Assembly: GCF_010731695.1 (NCBI RefSeq)
Contig: NZ_AP022586.1
Coordinates: forward strand, 1,674,001-1,738,000
Direction of reading: 5' to 3'
Length of the DNA stretch: 64,000 nt
DNA from: Mycolicibacterium litorale
GTDB lineage: Bacteria; Actinomycetota; Actinomycetes; Mycobacteriales; Mycobacteriaceae
Shown here in pieces: positions 9,024 through 19,594 of this stretch. The translations under genes were made by a program, and so were the position numbers. The number at the start of each line of letters is the position of its first letter. Position 1 is the stretch's first letter. The notes under the pieces are model-generated. The model saw only the letters and a list, made by a program, of their open reading frames with translations, ran no database searches and was not told where the DNA came from.

Positions 9024-9649
9024 CCGCGCACCCGATCGAGCAGGGAGTCGTCGAGTGTCGCGCGCACCAGCCCCGCTGCGAGAGCGGCCGTGCCGTCGGG
9101 GGCCAGCCGCTGCAACTCCTCCGGATCGGTGGGCAGTCCGAGGCGTTTCGCGCCGTCGAGTGCGCGGTCGTCGAAATACGGCCGCACCCACGTCCAGGTG
9201 TCCTGCACCTCCCGCAGGAAGATGCCGGCCCCGGTATCACCGATTCCCTTGAAGCCCTTGAGCTTCCGCCGAACCGCGTCGACGTCGTGGTCGTCGGCGA
9301 GCCGCCGCAGGTCGCCGCCGTGGTCGTCTTGCACGGCGCGGGCCATCTCCACCAGCCGGGTGGCCGAGCTCTCGTCGTAGCGGGCGTAACCGGCGCGGCC
9401 GAACGCCTTGATCACGGTGCCGCGGTCGGTGTCCAGTACCGCGTCGGGAGTCCGCGCTCCCGCGGCGAACAGTTCGCGGGCCGCCCGCATCGCGACGGTG
9501 GCGTCGATGGGCTTGCTGGCGAGCATGCACAGCACCAGCAGCTGGAACAGCGGCATGGGTTTGTCGGCGAGCGCGATGCCCGCCTCCTTCGCGTAGGTCC
9601 GGCCTGCCTCGCTGCGCAGGCGCTCGACGATCTGCTCCGTTGCGCCCAT
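9020..9649 (-). CDS. HhH-GPD-type (endonuclease III-like) protein
   Basis: This 209-residue protein has a helix-hairpin-helix motif (LKGFKGIGDTGAGIFLREVQ) in the position used by the HhH-GPD base-excision DNA glycosylases. It lacks the C-terminal four-cysteine iron-sulfur cluster of endonuclease III, and I cannot identify the usual catalytic Asp with certainty. It may be a DNA glycosylase or a non-catalytic relative. It is translationally coupled to the DUF72 gene downstream (overlap 9020-9023). Confidence 0.82.
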   Translation of the reverse strand: MGATEQIVERLRSEAGRTYAKEAGIALADKPMPLFQLLVLCMLASKPIDATVAMRAARELFAAGARTPDAVLDTDRGTVIKAFGRAGYARYDESSATRLVEMARAVQDDHGGDLRRLADDHDVDAVRRKLKGFKGIGDTGAGIFLREVQDTWTWVRPYFDDRALDGAKRLGLPTDPEELQRLAPDGTAALAAGLVRATLDDSLLDRVRG

Positions 9650-9687
9650 GGCGGATTCATTACCCGCCTCCGGCGGCGGCGAACCGG

Positions 9688-10053
9688 CTACTTGGGCGGA
9701 AGCCCTTTGACGTGGTCGACGCCACGGCGCACCCAGGACTGCAACTGGCGGGTCGTGCGCACACCGTCGGCGTCGACGCGCAGCCAGCCTCGGGTCTCGC
9801 GGCCCGCCATGATCATCGGGGCGACGTGGGCGCGCTGCAGCAGCGTCTCGGTCTGGTCGGCGGGCACCCGGACCAACAGGCCGCCGCGACCGCTGGCGGC
9901 CACCGCCATGTGGCCGTTGACCATGAAGGCGAGGCCGCCGAACATGCGCTTCTCGGTCAGTCCGCGCTCGGTGGCGAGGATTTCGCGGATGCGCTCGGCG
10001 AGGTCGGCGACGGAGGACTGCTGGGAGGACACCTCGTCATTCTGCGTCGTCAT
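9688..10053 (-). CDS. TfoX N-terminal-domain protein
   Basis: This 121-residue protein matches the TfoX/Sxy N-terminal family, seen in TEKRMFGGLAFMVNGHMAVAA followed by a hydrophobic strand and a Trp-containing C-terminal helix. The C-terminal TfoX domain of competence regulators is absent, as usual in actinobacteria, so a competence role should not be assumed. The ATG overlaps the stop of the upstream small gene (ATGA) and lies in a 13-base tandem duplication that fixes the frame. Confidence 0.85.
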   Translation of the reverse strand: MTTQNDEVSSQQSSVADLAERIREILATERGLTEKRMFGGLAFMVNGHMAVAASGRGGLLVRVPADQTETLLQRAHVAPMIMAGRETRGWLRVDADGVRTTRQLQSWVRRGVDHVKGLPPK

Positions 10054-10060
10054 TCTGCGT
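10035..10060. repeat. Perfect 13-base tandem duplication at a stop/start junction
   Basis: CGTCATTCTGCGT occurs twice in a row. On the minus strand it spans the end of the small gene and the start of the TfoX-N gene. Each copy carries an ATGACG; because 13 is not a multiple of three, only the upstream copy's ATG is in the TfoX-N frame. Confidence 0.9.
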
Positions 10061-10238
10061 CGGCGGTGACGTGCCAGGAACCGACTCGCGCATAGTTCGA
10101 GTCGTAGATGTCCTGTTTGTCGCCCGGCTCGAGTTCGGTGAGGTCCTTCATCGCCCCACCCCAGTAGCGCAGAATCCGGCTCACCTCGCCGTTCACGTCG
10201 GCATCATCGGGCAGGTTGACCTCCAGCACGAATTTCAC
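10050..10238 (-). CDS. Small conserved-type hypothetical protein
   Basis: This 62-residue product (VKFVLEVNLPDDADVNGEVS... to ...YARVGSWHVTADAE) reads as a compact mixed alpha/beta protein. It has no signal peptide and no motif I recognise. GTG at 10238 puts the beta strand KFVLEVNL at the N-terminus; a TTG 18 bases upstream would add six residues, and neither start has a strong ribosome binding site. It is coupled to the TfoX-N gene by a four-base overlap. Confidence 0.7.
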   Translation of the reverse strand: MKFVLEVNLPDDADVNGEVSRILRYWGGAMKDLTELEPGDKQDIYDSNYARVGSWHVTADAE

Positions 10239-10278
10239 GAGCGGGGAGTACCCCAACCGCCCGGATTATCTCCCCGAT

Positions 10279-10328
10279 ATTGCCGTGAGGGTCGTGGCCC
10301 CTTTCGAGACCACGACCCTCACGGCAAT
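10279..10328 (-). terminator. Long perfect hairpin after lon
   Basis: Two 19-base arms (10279-10297 and 10310-10328) are exact reverse complements, separated by a 12-base loop. The structure begins 11 bases after the lon stop. There is no T-tract on the minus strand, which is usual for mycobacterial terminators, so it probably ends lon transcription. Confidence 0.8.
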
Positions 10329-10338
10329 GTGTGCGGAC

Positions 10339-12672
10339 TCAGGCGGCCAGCGTCGCCTGCTGTCCGGCCGGCTCCAGTGCCTGCGCGACGATGTCGGCGA
10401 CGTCGGTCATCGGTCGAACATCGAGCTCGGCCAACACCTCGGCGGGCACGTCGTCGAGATCGGCCTCGTTGCGCTGGGGGATGAACACCGTCTTCAGCCC
10501 GGCGCGTTGCGCGGCCAGCAGCTTCTGCTTGACCCCGCCGATCGGCAGCACCCGCCCGTTGAGCGTGACCTCCCCGGTCATCCCGACGTCCGAGCGCACC
10601 TGCCGTCCGGTTGCCATCGACACCAGCGCTGTCACCATCGTGACGCCGGCCGACGGACCGTCCTTCGGGACGGCGCCCGCGGGCACGTGCACGTGGATGC
10701 GCCGGTCGAGCGCCGTGGCATCGACACCCAACTGCTCGGCGTGTGCGCGCACATAGGACAGGGCGATCTGCGCCGACTCCTTCATCACGTCACCCAGCTG
10801 ACCGGTCAGCTGCAGGCCCGCATCGCCGTCGGTGGATCCGGCCTCGATGTAGAGGACGTCGCCACCGAGACCCGTGACGGCCAGCCCGGTCGCCACTCCC
10901 GGCACCGCGGTGCGTTCGGCCGACTCCGGCATGAACCGCGGGCGGCCCAGGTAGCCGACGAGGTCCGGTTCGTCGATGGTGATCGGCGTGGGATCCGCGG
11001 CGAGTCTGGTGGTCGCCTTGCGCATCGCCTTGGCGAGCAGCCGTTCGAACTGCCGCACCCCGGGTTCGCGGGTGTAGTCGGCAGCGATCTTGCGCAGCGC
11101 CTCGTCGGTCACGGTCACCTCGTCGGCGGTCAGCGCCGCCCGGTCCCGCTGGCGCGGCAGCAGGAAGTCGCGGGCGATGGCCACCTTGTCGTCGGAGGTG
11201 TACCCGTCGATCTGTACCAGCTCCATGCGATCCAGCAGGGCCTGCGGGATGTTCTCGATGACGTTGGCCGTCGCCAGGAACACCACGTCGCTCAGGTCGA
11301 GATCCAGATCGAGGTAGTGGTCGCGGAACGTGTGGTTCTGCGCCGGATCGAGCACCTCGAGCAGCGCCGCGGCCGGATCGCCGCGGTAGTCGCTGCCCAC
11401 CTTGTCGATCTCGTCGAGCAGCACAACGGGATTCATCGAACCCGCCTCGCCGATCGCCCGCACGATGCGGCCCGGCAGCGCGCCGACGTATGTGCGCCGG
11501 TGTCCCCGGATCTCGGCCTCGTCGCGCACACCGCCGAGGGCGACGCGCACGAACTTGCGGCCCAGCGCCCGGGCCACGCTCTCACCCAGCGACGTCTTGC
11601 CGACGCCGGGGGGACCCGCCAGCACCATCACGGCGCCGGAGCCGCGGCCGCCGACGACCTGCAGCCCGCGCTGGGCGCGACGCGCCCGCACGGCCAGGTA
11701 CTCGACGATGCGGTCCTTCACGTCGTCGAGGCCGTGGTGGTCGGCGTCGAGGATCTCCCGAGCGGCCGTCAGATCCGTCGAATCCTCGGTGACGGTGTTC
11801 CACGGCAGGTCGAGCACGGTGTCCAGCCAGGTGCGGATCCAGCCGCCCTCGGGGCTCTGATCGCTGGCGCGTTCGAGTTTGCCGACCTCACGCAGCGCGG
11901 CCTCGCGCACCTTCTCGGGCAGGTCGGCGGCCTCGACACGGGCCCGGTAGTCGTCCGGGTTTTCTTCGCCCTCCGGTCCAAACTCCCCGAGTTCCTTGCG
12001 GATCGCCGCGAGCTGCTGGCGCAGCAGGAACTCCTTCTGTTGCTTCTCCATGCCGGACCGGACGTCCTCGGCGATCTTGTCGTTGACCTCGACCTCGGCG
12101 AGGTGGTCAGCGGTCCAGTCGATCAACGCGCGCAACCGCTCGACGACGTCGGGTGTCTCCAGCAGTTGACGCTTCTGCACCTGCGTGAGGTACGAGGCGT
12201 AGCCGGCGGTGTCGGCCAGCGCCGACGGGTCGGTCAGCTCGTTGACGAAGTCGATGATCTGCCAGGCCTCGCGGCGCTGCAGCATCGCCAGCAGCAGCTT
12301 CTTGTACTCCGCGGCCAGGGCGCGGGTGTCGTCGGTGATCTCGGGTTCGGGCACTTCCTCGACCGAGACCCACAGGGCCGCGCCGGGTCCGTTGACGCCG
12401 GCGCCGATGTGCGCACGGCTCTTGCCGCGGACGACGGCGGCGGTGCCGTTGCCGCCGGGGATGCGACCCACCTGCACGATCGTCGCGAGGACACCGTAGG
12501 TGGGGTAGCGGTCGCCGAGTCGGGGAGCGATGAGCAGCTCACCGGATTCGGTGGCGCGGGCCGCGTCGACGGCGGCCCGGGCGGTGTCGTCGAGTTCGAT
12601 CGGCACGACCATGCCGGGCAGCACGATCGCGTCACTCGAGAACAACACCGGCACTGATGTGGCTTGAGCCAT
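10339..12672 (-). CDS. lon: ATP-dependent Lon protease
   Basis: This 777-residue LonA-type protease degrades misfolded and regulatory proteins in the cytoplasm. It has an N-terminal substrate-binding domain, an AAA module with Walker [12 protein letters not shown], Walker [12 protein letters not shown], and a C-terminal Ser-Lys protease domain. The nucleophile is in [14 protein letters not shown] and the Lys in [11 protein letters not shown]. The start is ATG 12672 because a GGAGG lies 5 bases before it; an in-frame TTG twelve bases upstream overlaps that site and is rejected. M. tuberculosis lacks lon, so its presence points to another mycobacterium. An HspR-like element sits just upstream. 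Confidence 0.97.
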   Translation of the reverse strand: MAQATSVPVLFSSDAIVLPGMVVPIELDDTARAAVDAARATESGELLIAPRLGDRYPTYGVLATIVQVGRIPGGNGTAAVVRGKSRAHIGAGVNGPGAALWVSVEEVPEPEITDDTRALAAEYKKLLLAMLQRREAWQIIDFVNELTDPSALADTAGYASYLTQVQKRQLLETPDVVERLRALIDWTADHLAEVEVNDKIAEDVRSGMEKQQKEFLLRQQLAAIRKELGEFGPEGEENPDDYRARVEAADLPEKVREAALREVGKLERASDQSPEGGWIRTWLDTVLDLPWNTVTEDSTDLTAAREILDADHHGLDDVKDRIVEYLAVRARRAQRGLQVVGGRGSGAVMVLAGPPGVGKTSLGESVARALGRKFVRVALGGVRDEAEIRGHRRTYVGALPGRIVRAIGEAGSMNPVVLLDEIDKVGSDYRGDPAAALLEVLDPAQNHTFRDHYLDLDLDLSDVVFLATANVIENIPQALLDRMELVQIDGYTSDDKVAIARDFLLPRQRDRAALTADEVTVTDEALRKIAADYTREPGVRQFERLLAKAMRKATTRLAADPTPITIDEPDLVGYLGRPRFMPESAERTAVPGVATGLAVTGLGGDVLYIEAGSTDGDAGLQLTGQLGDVMKESAQIALSYVRAHAEQLGVDATALDRRIHVHVPAGAVPKDGPSAGVTMVTALVSMATGRQVRSDVGMTGEVTLNGRVLPIGGVKQKLLAAQRAGLKTVFIPQRNEADLDDVPAEVLAELDVRPMTDVADIVAQALEPAGQQATLAA

Positions 12673-12685
12673 GTGATCCTCCAAA

Positions 12686-12706
12686 GTTCAGTCAGATCGA
12701 CTCAAC
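12686..12706 (-). promoter_or_regulatory. Candidate HspR operator (HAIR-like) in front of lon
   Basis: Two 7-base arms, GTTCAGT and ACTCAAC on the plus strand, are separated by exactly seven bases. The HAIR consensus is CTTGAGT-N7-ACTCAAG; the match is 11 of 14 positions. The element ends 14 bases upstream of the lon start. HspR represses lon in Streptomyces, which makes the assignment plausible, but the match is imperfect. Confidence 0.5.
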
Positions 12707-12734
12707 CTTGGCGGCGGGCGGTTTGTTCCCCGGG

Positions 12735-13211
12735 TCAGGGTTCCTCGGTCTGATACGGCGACCGGCTCCGGCGCGGCCGGTCCAGCCAGCGCGTGACCCG
12801 CGGTTCGAACACGGCGAGCAGCGTGGCAACGACGAACCAGAGCAGCGCCATCACCACGGTGGTGTTCCACGCGTCCATCGAGTAGCCCTCGGGGTCCTCG
12901 CTGTGGAAGTACGGGCCGACGATCCCGAACTGAATGGCCGGAGCGACGGCGATGCAGAACGCCAATCCGGTGGTGGCGCCGAATGCTCCCCGCAACAGCA
13001 GGGCCCTGGGCGTGTGGGTCGGCGGTGCGGGCCGGTGGTGGGCCAGCAGGATGAGCAGCAGCATCAGGCCGATGACCACGGCGAGCAGATCCCAGTCACC
13101 GCCCCCGAAGATGAAGGCGACGGCACCGGCGACGGTGGCCAGCGCCAGCGCGCCGGGGTCCACCCGCGGTTGCTGTTCGTACGCCGGTACGGCAGTGCCC
13201 TCGTCGACCAT
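12735..13211 (-). CDS. Hypothetical integral membrane protein
   Basis: This 158-residue protein has four likely transmembrane segments: around ALALATVAGAVAFIFGG, LLAVVIGLMLLLILLA, AFGATTGLAFCIAVAPAI and VVMALLWFVVATLLAVF. The last is followed by a basic cytoplasmic tail (RWLDRPRRSRSPYQ). A YSMDAW loop lies outside the last helix. I do not recognise a family. It lies 62 bases upstream of lon on the same strand, but the HspR-like site in between suggests lon has its own promoter. Confidence 0.8.
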   Translation of the reverse strand: MVDEGTAVPAYEQQPRVDPGALALATVAGAVAFIFGGGDWDLLAVVIGLMLLLILLAHHRPAPPTHTPRALLLRGAFGATTGLAFCIAVAPAIQFGIVGPYFHSEDPEGYSMDAWNTTVVMALLWFVVATLLAVFEPRVTRWLDRPRRSRSPYQTEEP

Positions 13212-13277
13212 TGCGCCACTCTAAAGCCGCGGCCGGTCGACGAGGGGGTCGTTTGCCGCCCGACACTCCCGAAAAGG

Positions 13278-13314
13278 CAGGGAGCCTGCCGTGGGGGTGA
13301 CGGCAGGCTCCCTG
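13278..13314 (-). terminator. Hairpin terminator after the antigen 85 gene
   Basis: A perfect 14-base-pair stem (CAGGGAGCCTGCCG with CGGCAGGCTCCCTG) closes a 9-base loop and, on the minus strand, runs into CC then TTTT. It lies 40 bases beyond the stop of the Ag85-type gene. Confidence 0.8.
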
Positions 13315-13353
13315 GTTGTGGGTGGTTCTACAGGCTGGGGTCAGACACGGGGA

Positions 13354-14469
<1,116 letters not shown>

Positions 14470-14549
14470 CTAACGGTTTCGACTCGGCCCGTTACGAACC
14501 CGGTGCCCGTGGCTGCATGGCGTGCGCCACGGACGGGTAGTACCGGATC

Positions 14550-14984
14550 GTGACCGACTCCGACACCGATCCCTACGACCTCCAGCGATTCGTCGATGCG
14601 CAGGATCCCGTGTACGACACCGTGATCGGCGAGCTGCGCGCCGGGCGCAAGCGCACGCACTGGATCTGGTTCGTGTTCCCGCAGCTGCGCGGCCTCGGCC
14701 GAAGCCCGACCGCGCAGCACTACGGCATCGCCTCGCGCGAGGAGGCGGAGGCCTATCTGCGCCACGATGTCCTCGGGGCGCGGCTGAGGGAGTGCACCCG
14801 CCTGGTGCTCGCCATCGGCGGCCGCTCGATCGGGGAGATCTTCGGCTCACCCGACGATCTCAAAGTGCGCTCGTCGATGACGGTGTTCGCCCGCTGTACC
14901 GACGACGACGCGGATTTCCGCGGCGTCCTCGACAAGTTCTACGGCGGTCAGGAGGACTCCGCGACCGTCGAGCGGTTGTCGTGA
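14550..14984 (+). CDS. DUF1810 family protein
   Basis: This 144-residue cytoplasmic protein shows the DUF1810 layout: an N-terminal DLQRFVDAQ, the conserved TRxHWIWFVFPQLRGLGxS core (here KRTHWIWFVFPQLRGLGRS) and a C-terminal LKVRSSMTVF then DKFYGG. Its function is unknown. It stands alone, converging on the amylase gene with only four bases between stops. Confidence 0.9.
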   Translation: MTDSDTDPYDLQRFVDAQDPVYDTVIGELRAGRKRTHWIWFVFPQLRGLGRSPTAQHYGIASREEAEAYLRHDVLGARLRECTRLVLAIGGRSIGEIFGSPDDLKVRSSMTVFARCTDDDADFRGVLDKFYGGQEDSATVERLS

Positions 14985-14988
14985 CCGC

Positions 14989-16290
14989 TCAGACCGGTGC
15001 GACGACGACCCATCCGTGCGGTGGCACGGTGACGTGGTCGACGTCCTCGGCAGGCGGCGCACCCGAACCGGCCACCACCCGTCCGCGGCCCAACGCGGTC
15101 CGCCGCAGCGACACGGCCAGCGGTTCGTCGCCGACGTTGAGGGCCACCACGAGCGCGTCGTCGCCGCGGCGCACCTCGTAGACGTACTGCTCGTTGGTCA
15201 GCTGCACCGCGCTGCTCGTCGCCCGGTGCAACCACGGATGGCGGCGGCGCAGCCCGATCAGGAACTTGTGCAGCCGGAAGATGTCACTGTCTTCGGCTGG
15301 CGGAGAGGCGAATTCGGGGCGTACCGCGTCGTCACCGCCGGCCCGGTCCTCCTTGACGCCGCGGTATCCCAGTTCGTCGCCTGCGTACACGCTGGGCACC
15401 CCGCCGATCGTGAACAGCAGCACGAGCGCGTGTTCGACGTGGCGGGGATCGGTCAACCGACTGGCGATGCGGGTGACGTCGTGGTTGCCGACGAAGGTCA
15501 TCGGCGCGAACGTGGCGAGGAAATCGTTGTGCCGCTGCAACGCCCAGTCGAGTTCGTGGAAATTGGCGTCGTTGAGGCTGCTCCACACGGCCTTCCACAA
15601 CTCGTACTGGGTGACCGAATCGAATCCGGCGGCCACCCGCTCGGCGTAGTCGCCGTGGATGACCTCGCCGACGAACCACGCCTGCCGATGGCGTTCCCGC
15701 ACCCGCGGCAACACCTCGGACCAGAACCGGTCCGGAACGGCGTACGCGGCGTCCAGTCGCCAGCCGTCGGCCCCGCGGGCCAGCCAGTGCGACATCACCT
15801 CGACGGTGTAGTCGATCACGGCGGGATTGCGGTGGTTGAGCGCGATCAGCTCGCCGTGCCCCTCGAAGTTCGCGAAGCCGTCGCGGCCCCGGCGAAACCA
15901 CGCCGACGACGGATGGTCCGGGCCGCCGTCGAGCGCCTCGCGGTAGCGCGGGAACTCGGTGCCGACGTGGTTGAACACGCCGTCCAGCAGCACCCGTAGC
16001 CCACGCCGGTGTGCCTGGTCGACCAACTCGTCGAAGTCGCCGTCGTCACCCAGTCGCGGATCGATCGCATAGTGGTCGGTGGTGTCGTAACCGTGTGTGC
16101 GCGAAGCGAACACGGGGCCGAGCGCGAGTCCGGACGCACCGAGCGCGATCGCGTGGTCGAGCCAGTCCACGATCCGGCGCAGCCGGTGTTCGCCGGCGGC
16201 GGGCGGGGGATCGGCGGGAAAAGCGCCGACGAATCCGAGCGGGTAGATCTGCCACCAGATGACGTGCTCGACCCACGCTGGTTCCGTCAT
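14989..16290 (-). CDS. Alpha-amylase family glycoside hydrolase (GH13)
   Basis: This 433-residue enzyme shows the four GH13 conserved regions in order: DGVFNHVG, GWRLDAAYAVP with the Asp nucleophile, FVGEVIHG with the Glu acid/base and FVGNHDVTRI with the transition-state Asp. No signal peptide is seen, so it acts in the cytoplasm, plausibly on glycogen, trehalose or maltodextrin-type alpha-glucans. The C-terminal ~80 residues form the usual beta-domain. Its start overlaps the stop of the deaminase gene by four bases. Confidence 0.93.
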   Translation of the reverse strand: MTEPAWVEHVIWWQIYPLGFVGAFPADPPPAAGEHRLRRIVDWLDHAIALGASGLALGPVFASRTHGYDTTDHYAIDPRLGDDGDFDELVDQAHRRGLRVLLDGVFNHVGTEFPRYREALDGGPDHPSSAWFRRGRDGFANFEGHGELIALNHRNPAVIDYTVEVMSHWLARGADGWRLDAAYAVPDRFWSEVLPRVRERHRQAWFVGEVIHGDYAERVAAGFDSVTQYELWKAVWSSLNDANFHELDWALQRHNDFLATFAPMTFVGNHDVTRIASRLTDPRHVEHALVLLFTIGGVPSVYAGDELGYRGVKEDRAGGDDAVRPEFASPPAEDSDIFRLHKFLIGLRRRHPWLHRATSSAVQLTNEQYVYEVRRGDDALVVALNVGDEPLAVSLRRTALGRGRVVAGSGAPPAEDVDHVTVPPHGWVVVAPV

Positions 16291-16766
16291 GTGCCGAACT
16301 TCTCCCGGTAGAGGGCCTTCATTGCTTCGGTGAGCTCGGGCGCCGGTCCGTCGACCGGCACCGCGGGTGCGATGTCACCGATCGGCAGGGTGGCCACCGG
16401 CGGCGCGGCCGCCCCCCACTCGGCCAGCCAGCCACTCAGCTGTGCCGACGACGCGGCGTAGACGATGCGGCCCAGTCCCACCCAGGCGTGCGCGGCGGCG
16501 CACATCGGACAGTGCTCCCCGGATGTGTAGACGGTGGCGGCGGCGCGCTCGTCGGGGTGCAGGTTCTCCGCGGCCCATTTCGCGATCGCGAACTCGGGGT
16601 GTCTGGTGCGGTCGCCGCCGCTGACCCGGTTGTGGTCGGCGAAGCGGACCCGGCCGGCACGGTCGACGAGTACGGAACCGAACGGCTCGTCACCGGCGTC
16701 GAGCGCCTCGCGCGCGAGGTCCACGCAGCGGCGGAGATGGTCGAGGTCCGTCTCGCTGATCGCCAC
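16287..16766 (-). CDS. Cytidine/deoxycytidylate-type nucleobase deaminase
   Basis: This 159-residue zinc-dependent deaminase shows the pair HPEFA (zinc His plus catalytic Glu, with Pro in place of the common Ala) and SGEHCPMCAAA (the two zinc cysteines). That pattern fits guanine deaminase or a related small-molecule deaminase rather than tRNA adenosine deaminase. It sits upstream of and coupled to the GH13 gene, which gives no clear functional link. Confidence 0.9.
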   Translation of the reverse strand: MAISETDLDHLRRCVDLAREALDAGDEPFGSVLVDRAGRVRFADHNRVSGGDRTRHPEFAIAKWAAENLHPDERAAATVYTSGEHCPMCAAAHAWVGLGRIVYAASSAQLSGWLAEWGAAAPPVATLPIGDIAPAVPVDGPAPELTEAMKALYREKFGT

Positions 16767-16796
16767 AGGCCGGAGTCTACGCAGCGGACATCGTGC

Positions 16797-18488
16797 TCAG
16801 GACGCGCAGCAGCCGTCGGCGACATCGAGCCGGCAGGCACACGAGGCGTTGACCGGCACATCGGCACGCGCTTTGGCCAGGGTGAGCTGCTGACCGATGA
16901 TCGTCGCCTCGGCGCTGCGCCCCAGCCGGTGCAGGCACTCGTGATAGCCGTGCAGGCTCCACACGTTGCCGGGGTGCTGCGACGACCGGCTCAGCGCGGG
17001 GTCCAGGCCCAGGTCGGCGGCGTACACCGCCGCGGCCTCCTCGACTCGGCCCTGTTCGAGCAGCAGCGCACCGTAGGCGTGGCGGGTCGGTTGCATCCAG
17101 CCCCACGGTTCGTCGTAGGGCAGCGAGTCGTCCAGTTCGATGGCCCGGCGCAGATGTGCGAACGCCTCGTCGAACAGCCCTGCGCGATAGGCGATCTCAC
17201 CGTCGAGCATGGCCTCGGCAACCGCGAGGATGTCCCGGCTGGTGTTGTTGAACAGGTAGCGGGACTCCGGGATCCGGGCATAGGCGGCGGCGAACGCGTC
17301 ACGCTCGGCGCGCGCCTGGTCGAGGTGTCCTCTGGCGGCGTGTGCGACGCCGCGCCCGTAGTGGATCGTCGCGGTCGTGGTGCAGTACAGCGCCTGATCG
17401 TCGGGGAGGGGTTCGGCGATCAGGTCGTCCCAGCGGCCGAAGCGCACCAGAACGTGCACCCGCAGGGGAACGAAGGCCTCCAGCCAGTCGGCCATCGGAG
17501 GTGATTCGATCGCGAGCAGTTCCGGCGTCAGCTGGCCCGCGAGTTCGTCCGCGGCTTGCAGTGCGACCGCCGAGGATCCCTCGAACATCGCCGAATACAC
17601 CACGAAGTGCAGATCGTGGGCGCGGTAGAGCGAGTAGAAGTTCAGCGGTCCGGCACGGTCGACGAAGCGCCGGTCGGCCTCGACGGCGGCGAGGTTGGCG
17701 GTCACCGATGCGCGGTACTGCCCGCACAACACGTCGATGTGGCTCGGCATGTGCTGCAGGTGGCCGGCGTCGGGCACCAGCCCCCGCAGCAGGTCGGCGG
17801 CGGGCAGCGCGTCCTCGGGGGTCGCCGACATCTCCATCGTGTGCAGGTACAGGTGCAGCACGCCGGGATGCTCGCGCCCCGCGGCGGTGTCGAGCGCCGC
17901 ATCGAGGATCGCCTTGGCGGCCACCACCCGTGAGCCGGGCGCCGGTTCCCCGGTCCGGGTGTCCCACAGCGCCCACGCGGTGATGTTGACCAGCGCGTCG
18001 GCGGCCAGCGCCTGGACGTCGACGTCCTCGGGGTAGGCCGCCGCGAGTTCGACCATCGCGTCGGCGTAGGCCGGATGTCCGTCGTCCAGCGCCGCGGTCT
18101 GGCCCGGGTCGTCGACGGGGAACCGCGCCTGCAGCGCCTCGATCAGGCCGCGTTCGACGGCCGACGCCCGGCCGTCCGCGGCGAGTCGCAACTCCATCCG
18201 CGCCCGCGCCAGCGATGCGCCGAGGTCGACCGGATCGAACGCCTCCCACGGCTTGTTGTAGTTCGGGCCGACGGCGTACGCGACACCCCAGCGGGCGATG
18301 GCCAGATCCGGGTCGAGTTGCAGCGCCCGCTCGAAGCAGTGGACCGCCTCCTCGTGGTTGAACGCATACGCCCACACCATGCCGCGGTCGAACCACTCCT
18401 GGGCTTGCGGCGACGGGGTGTCGACGGGCCGGTGGTAGGAGCCGAGGTCGTAGTACGGCTCGGCGTCGATACCCAGAGGGATCGTCAT
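16797..18488 (-). CDS. Tetratricopeptide-repeat protein
   Basis: This 563-residue soluble protein carries TPR-like helical pairs. One is clear at the N-terminus (WAYAFNHEEAVHCFERALQLDPDLAIARWGVAY, written here only as a landmark at about residues 38-70), and others appear near the C-terminus (VEEAAAVYAADLGLDP). The tail is Cys-rich (ASCACRLDVADGCC) and may bind metal. ATG 18488 is preceded by a GGGAG site; a frame extending 17 codons further upstream has none. The role is unknown. Confidence 0.85.
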   Translation of the reverse strand: MTIPLGIDAEPYYDLGSYHRPVDTPSPQAQEWFDRGMVWAYAFNHEEAVHCFERALQLDPDLAIARWGVAYAVGPNYNKPWEAFDPVDLGASLARARMELRLAADGRASAVERGLIEALQARFPVDDPGQTAALDDGHPAYADAMVELAAAYPEDVDVQALAADALVNITAWALWDTRTGEPAPGSRVVAAKAILDAALDTAAGREHPGVLHLYLHTMEMSATPEDALPAADLLRGLVPDAGHLQHMPSHIDVLCGQYRASVTANLAAVEADRRFVDRAGPLNFYSLYRAHDLHFVVYSAMFEGSSAVALQAADELAGQLTPELLAIESPPMADWLEAFVPLRVHVLVRFGRWDDLIAEPLPDDQALYCTTTATIHYGRGVAHAARGHLDQARAERDAFAAAYARIPESRYLFNNTSRDILAVAEAMLDGEIAYRAGLFDEAFAHLRRAIELDDSLPYDEPWGWMQPTRHAYGALLLEQGRVEEAAAVYAADLGLDPALSRSSQHPGNVWSLHGYHECLHRLGRSAEATIIGQQLTLAKARADVPVNASCACRLDVADGCCAS

Positions 18489-18548
18489 GCCGTCTCCCGT
18501 CGGTCGGATGTCACCGTCGTCAGTGTGACGGCTCTCCATGGGAGAACG

Positions 18549-19571
18549 TCAAGCCAGGAGGCGAGATTCATCCGCGCGACGCGTCCGCGAACGGAGGACC
18601 GTGGCCAGCGCGGCGAGTACGCACCCCGCCGCCGCCCACGCCCCGAGCGTCAGCATGGCGGTGGCGGCGCCGTTACCGCCGAAGTACTGCAGGCTGCGCA
18701 GCAATTCCACCCCGGAACCCTGGGGCACGATGTGGGTGAACAGCCGGTAGAAGCCGGAGAGCAGCGGCCGTCCCACCGGGCCCGCGGCCGCGGCGTTGCC
18801 GACGATCACCAGGAACAGGGTGAGCACCAGCGACGCGATGGTGCCGAACGCCGCCGCCACACCGGTGACCGCACCGCCGACGGCCATCGCATACAGCCAC
18901 AGGGCGCCGAACAGTGGGGCGGTGTGGCCGGTCAGTGCGCCGAGTCCGCCGTCGACATAGGCGGTCACCCCCGCGGCCAGCAGTGCCGAGTGGCCGGCCA
19001 GGCTCAGGGTGCGCAGACCCAGCGTGCGCGGAGTGCGGGCGGCACCCATCATCCTGCTCAACAGTGTCGCGCCGACCGAGGCGCCGATGGACAGGAAGAT
19101 CACGGCGTAGAACTCGACGGTCCCCGACGGGTCGGCGGCGGTCGTGGGGGCGACGTCCTCGACGACGGTGTTCAGTCCGGCCCCGCCGGCGAAGGCGCGA
19201 CCGACGGATTCGGCGGCGGTGACGACGCTTCGGCCGCCACCGCCGGCCACGTAGACGGTCAGCGTGCGGTCGGCGCCGACGGCGAATCCGGCGTCGGCGC
19301 GGCGTTCGTAGACCAGGTCCCGCACGCTCGCAGCGTCGGGGGATTCGGTGACCGCCAGCGCGTTCTGGCTCTCGAGCGCCTCGAGTAGCTGCGGGGGAGC
19401 GGCCACGGCGACGTCGAGGTGGCGCAACGTCGGGTTGGCGAAGGCGCCGGAATAGCTGGCGATCATCGCGACGACGAAGAGCAGGAGCGCCACCATCGCG
19501 GCTGCCGTGAGGACCAGCCGCGATCGCAGGTCGGGTCCGGCGGGATGGGACGGTGCGGCGTGTTTTGCCAA
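18549..19571 (-). CDS. Membrane protein with ABC-2/YhgE-like architecture
   Basis: This 340-residue protein has an N-terminal transmembrane helix (LVLTAAAMVALLLFVVAMIA) and an extracytoplasmic domain of ~110 residues. Five or so C-terminal helices follow, including FYAVIFLSIGASVGATLL and IASLVLTLFLVIVG. This is the layout of YhgE/Pip-type and ABC-2 permease-like proteins, often linked to export or drug tolerance. It lies 23 bases downstream of a TetR gene on the same strand, so it is the likely target of that repressor. Confidence 0.8.
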   Translation of the reverse strand: MAKHAAPSHPAGPDLRSRLVLTAAAMVALLLFVVAMIASYSGAFANPTLRHLDVAVAAPPQLLEALESQNALAVTESPDAASVRDLVYERRADAGFAVGADRTLTVYVAGGGGRSVVTAAESVGRAFAGGAGLNTVVEDVAPTTAADPSGTVEFYAVIFLSIGASVGATLLSRMMGAARTPRTLGLRTLSLAGHSALLAAGVTAYVDGGLGALTGHTAPLFGALWLYAMAVGGAVTGVAAAFGTIASLVLTLFLVIVGNAAAAGPVGRPLLSGFYRLFTHIVPQGSGVELLRSLQYFGGNGAATAMLTLGAWAAAGCVLAALATVLRSRTRRADESRLLA

Positions 19572-19594
19572 GGGAGGGAGATCCTTTCGGGAAG

